NCBI GenBank assembly: GCA_964621645.1
Contig: CAZUMH010000004.1
Span: 12,451 to 76,450, forward strand
DNA length: 64,000 nt
DNA from: CAZUMH01 sp964621645
GTDB lineage: Bacteria > Zhuqueibacterota > QNDG01 > JAGLOF01
Direction: 5' to 3'
Part shown: positions 63,913 through 64,000 of the stretch, piece after piece
Layout: every line of letters starts with the position of its first letter
Position numbering within the stretch: position 1 is the first letter of the stretch
The notes under the pieces: generated by a model
Database searches by the model: none
Told to the model about the DNA's origin: nothing
What the model saw: only the letters and a program-made list of their open reading frames with translations
Position numbers and translations under genes: made by a program

Positions 63913-64000
63913 TTACTTCTGAGATTCGCCTTTTAGTTCAGCTGATTTATCGAAAGCCGTTTCAGCTTCCTTTGCCTGATTGTTATTTGCGTATGCGGTA
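63913..64000 (-). CDS. C-terminal end of a probable TPR-repeat protein (partial)
   Basis: The last 29 codons of a - strand gene enter at the right edge and end in TAA (63915-63913). The decoded end, NNQAKEAETAFDKSAELK followed by GESQK, looks like the second helix pair of a TPR repeat and a short tail. The beginning lies outside the window, so family and function cannot be named. Confidence 0.6.
   Translation of the reverse strand, partial: TAYANNNQAKEAETAFDKSAELKGESQK

Overview
The window is a stretch of bacterial chromosome, almost entirely coding, with nearly every gene on the + strand. It looks like a Gram-negative member of the Fibrobacteres-Chlorobi-Bacteroidetes (FCB) superphylum or a related candidate phylum. 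The evidence is two secreted proteins with type IX secretion (T9SS) C-terminal sorting domains (YPNPFN-type), two PorV/PorQ-like outer-membrane proteins, BamD, Lnt and LspA (outer membrane and lipoproteins), MlaE/MlaF, and a CoaBC with the PAMD variant. No rRNA gene or other unambiguous taxonomic marker is present, so the phylum is inference. Two runs of exactly ten N (10657-10666 and 59070-59079), each inside a gene, suggest a draft or metagenome-assembled scaffold. Start codons are often GTG or TTG, and 1-4 base stop/start overlaps are common. Readable sigma-70 promoters follow TTGACN-17-TATATT-like patterns.

Layout. 1-3730: end of ileS, a TraR/DksA zinc-finger gene, lspA, an rluD-like gene and a Nif3-family gene. 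4136-9180: a glycosyltransferase and a 1263-residue T9SS-exported beta-helix protein, ended by a bidirectional terminator. 9386-12059: an outer-membrane protein on the - strand, facing away from an ECF sigma/anti-sigma/coiled-coil cassette. 12235-18240: the lysine/diaminopimelate operon (dapE-like, aspartokinase, dapB, dapA, dapD) followed by a PorV-like gene. 18283-44932: 29 genes in one direction with no gap over about 55 bases. They cover nucleotide and cofactor metabolism, replication, stringent response, envelope assembly, tRNA and rRNA modification, recombination, and finally a T9SS-exported subtilisin-like protease. 45074-48259: a Wzx-like flippase, an S4 RNA-binding protein and a sodium:solute symporter. 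48355-52672: an aspartate/glutamate racemase (-), tRNA-Arg(CCG), a selenoprotein and an S41 protease (-). 52920-64000: two histidine kinases, three response regulators including an NtrC-type activator, a protease/propeller/barrel protein, an SH3-parvulin protein, a YIP1-like membrane protein, and the end of a probable TPR protein (-).

The most notable item is at 49436-50950. An apparently interrupted gene reads through one in-frame TGA (49589-49591) that sits exactly where the first cysteine of a thioredoxin CxxC motif belongs. Seventeen bases downstream is a hairpin loop beginning with G, as expected for a bacterial SECIS element. I read it as an exported thioredoxin-fold selenoprotein (UGSC active site) with a long helical-repeat C-terminus. 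Other points worth attention are a PASTA-only protein in the gene-order slot usually held by the PrkC kinase, a HELVH-protease/beta-propeller/outer-membrane-barrel fusion, a flippase that appears to start at CTG, a possible ATT start for coaBC, and a perfect 24-base palindrome upstream of a PAS histidine kinase.
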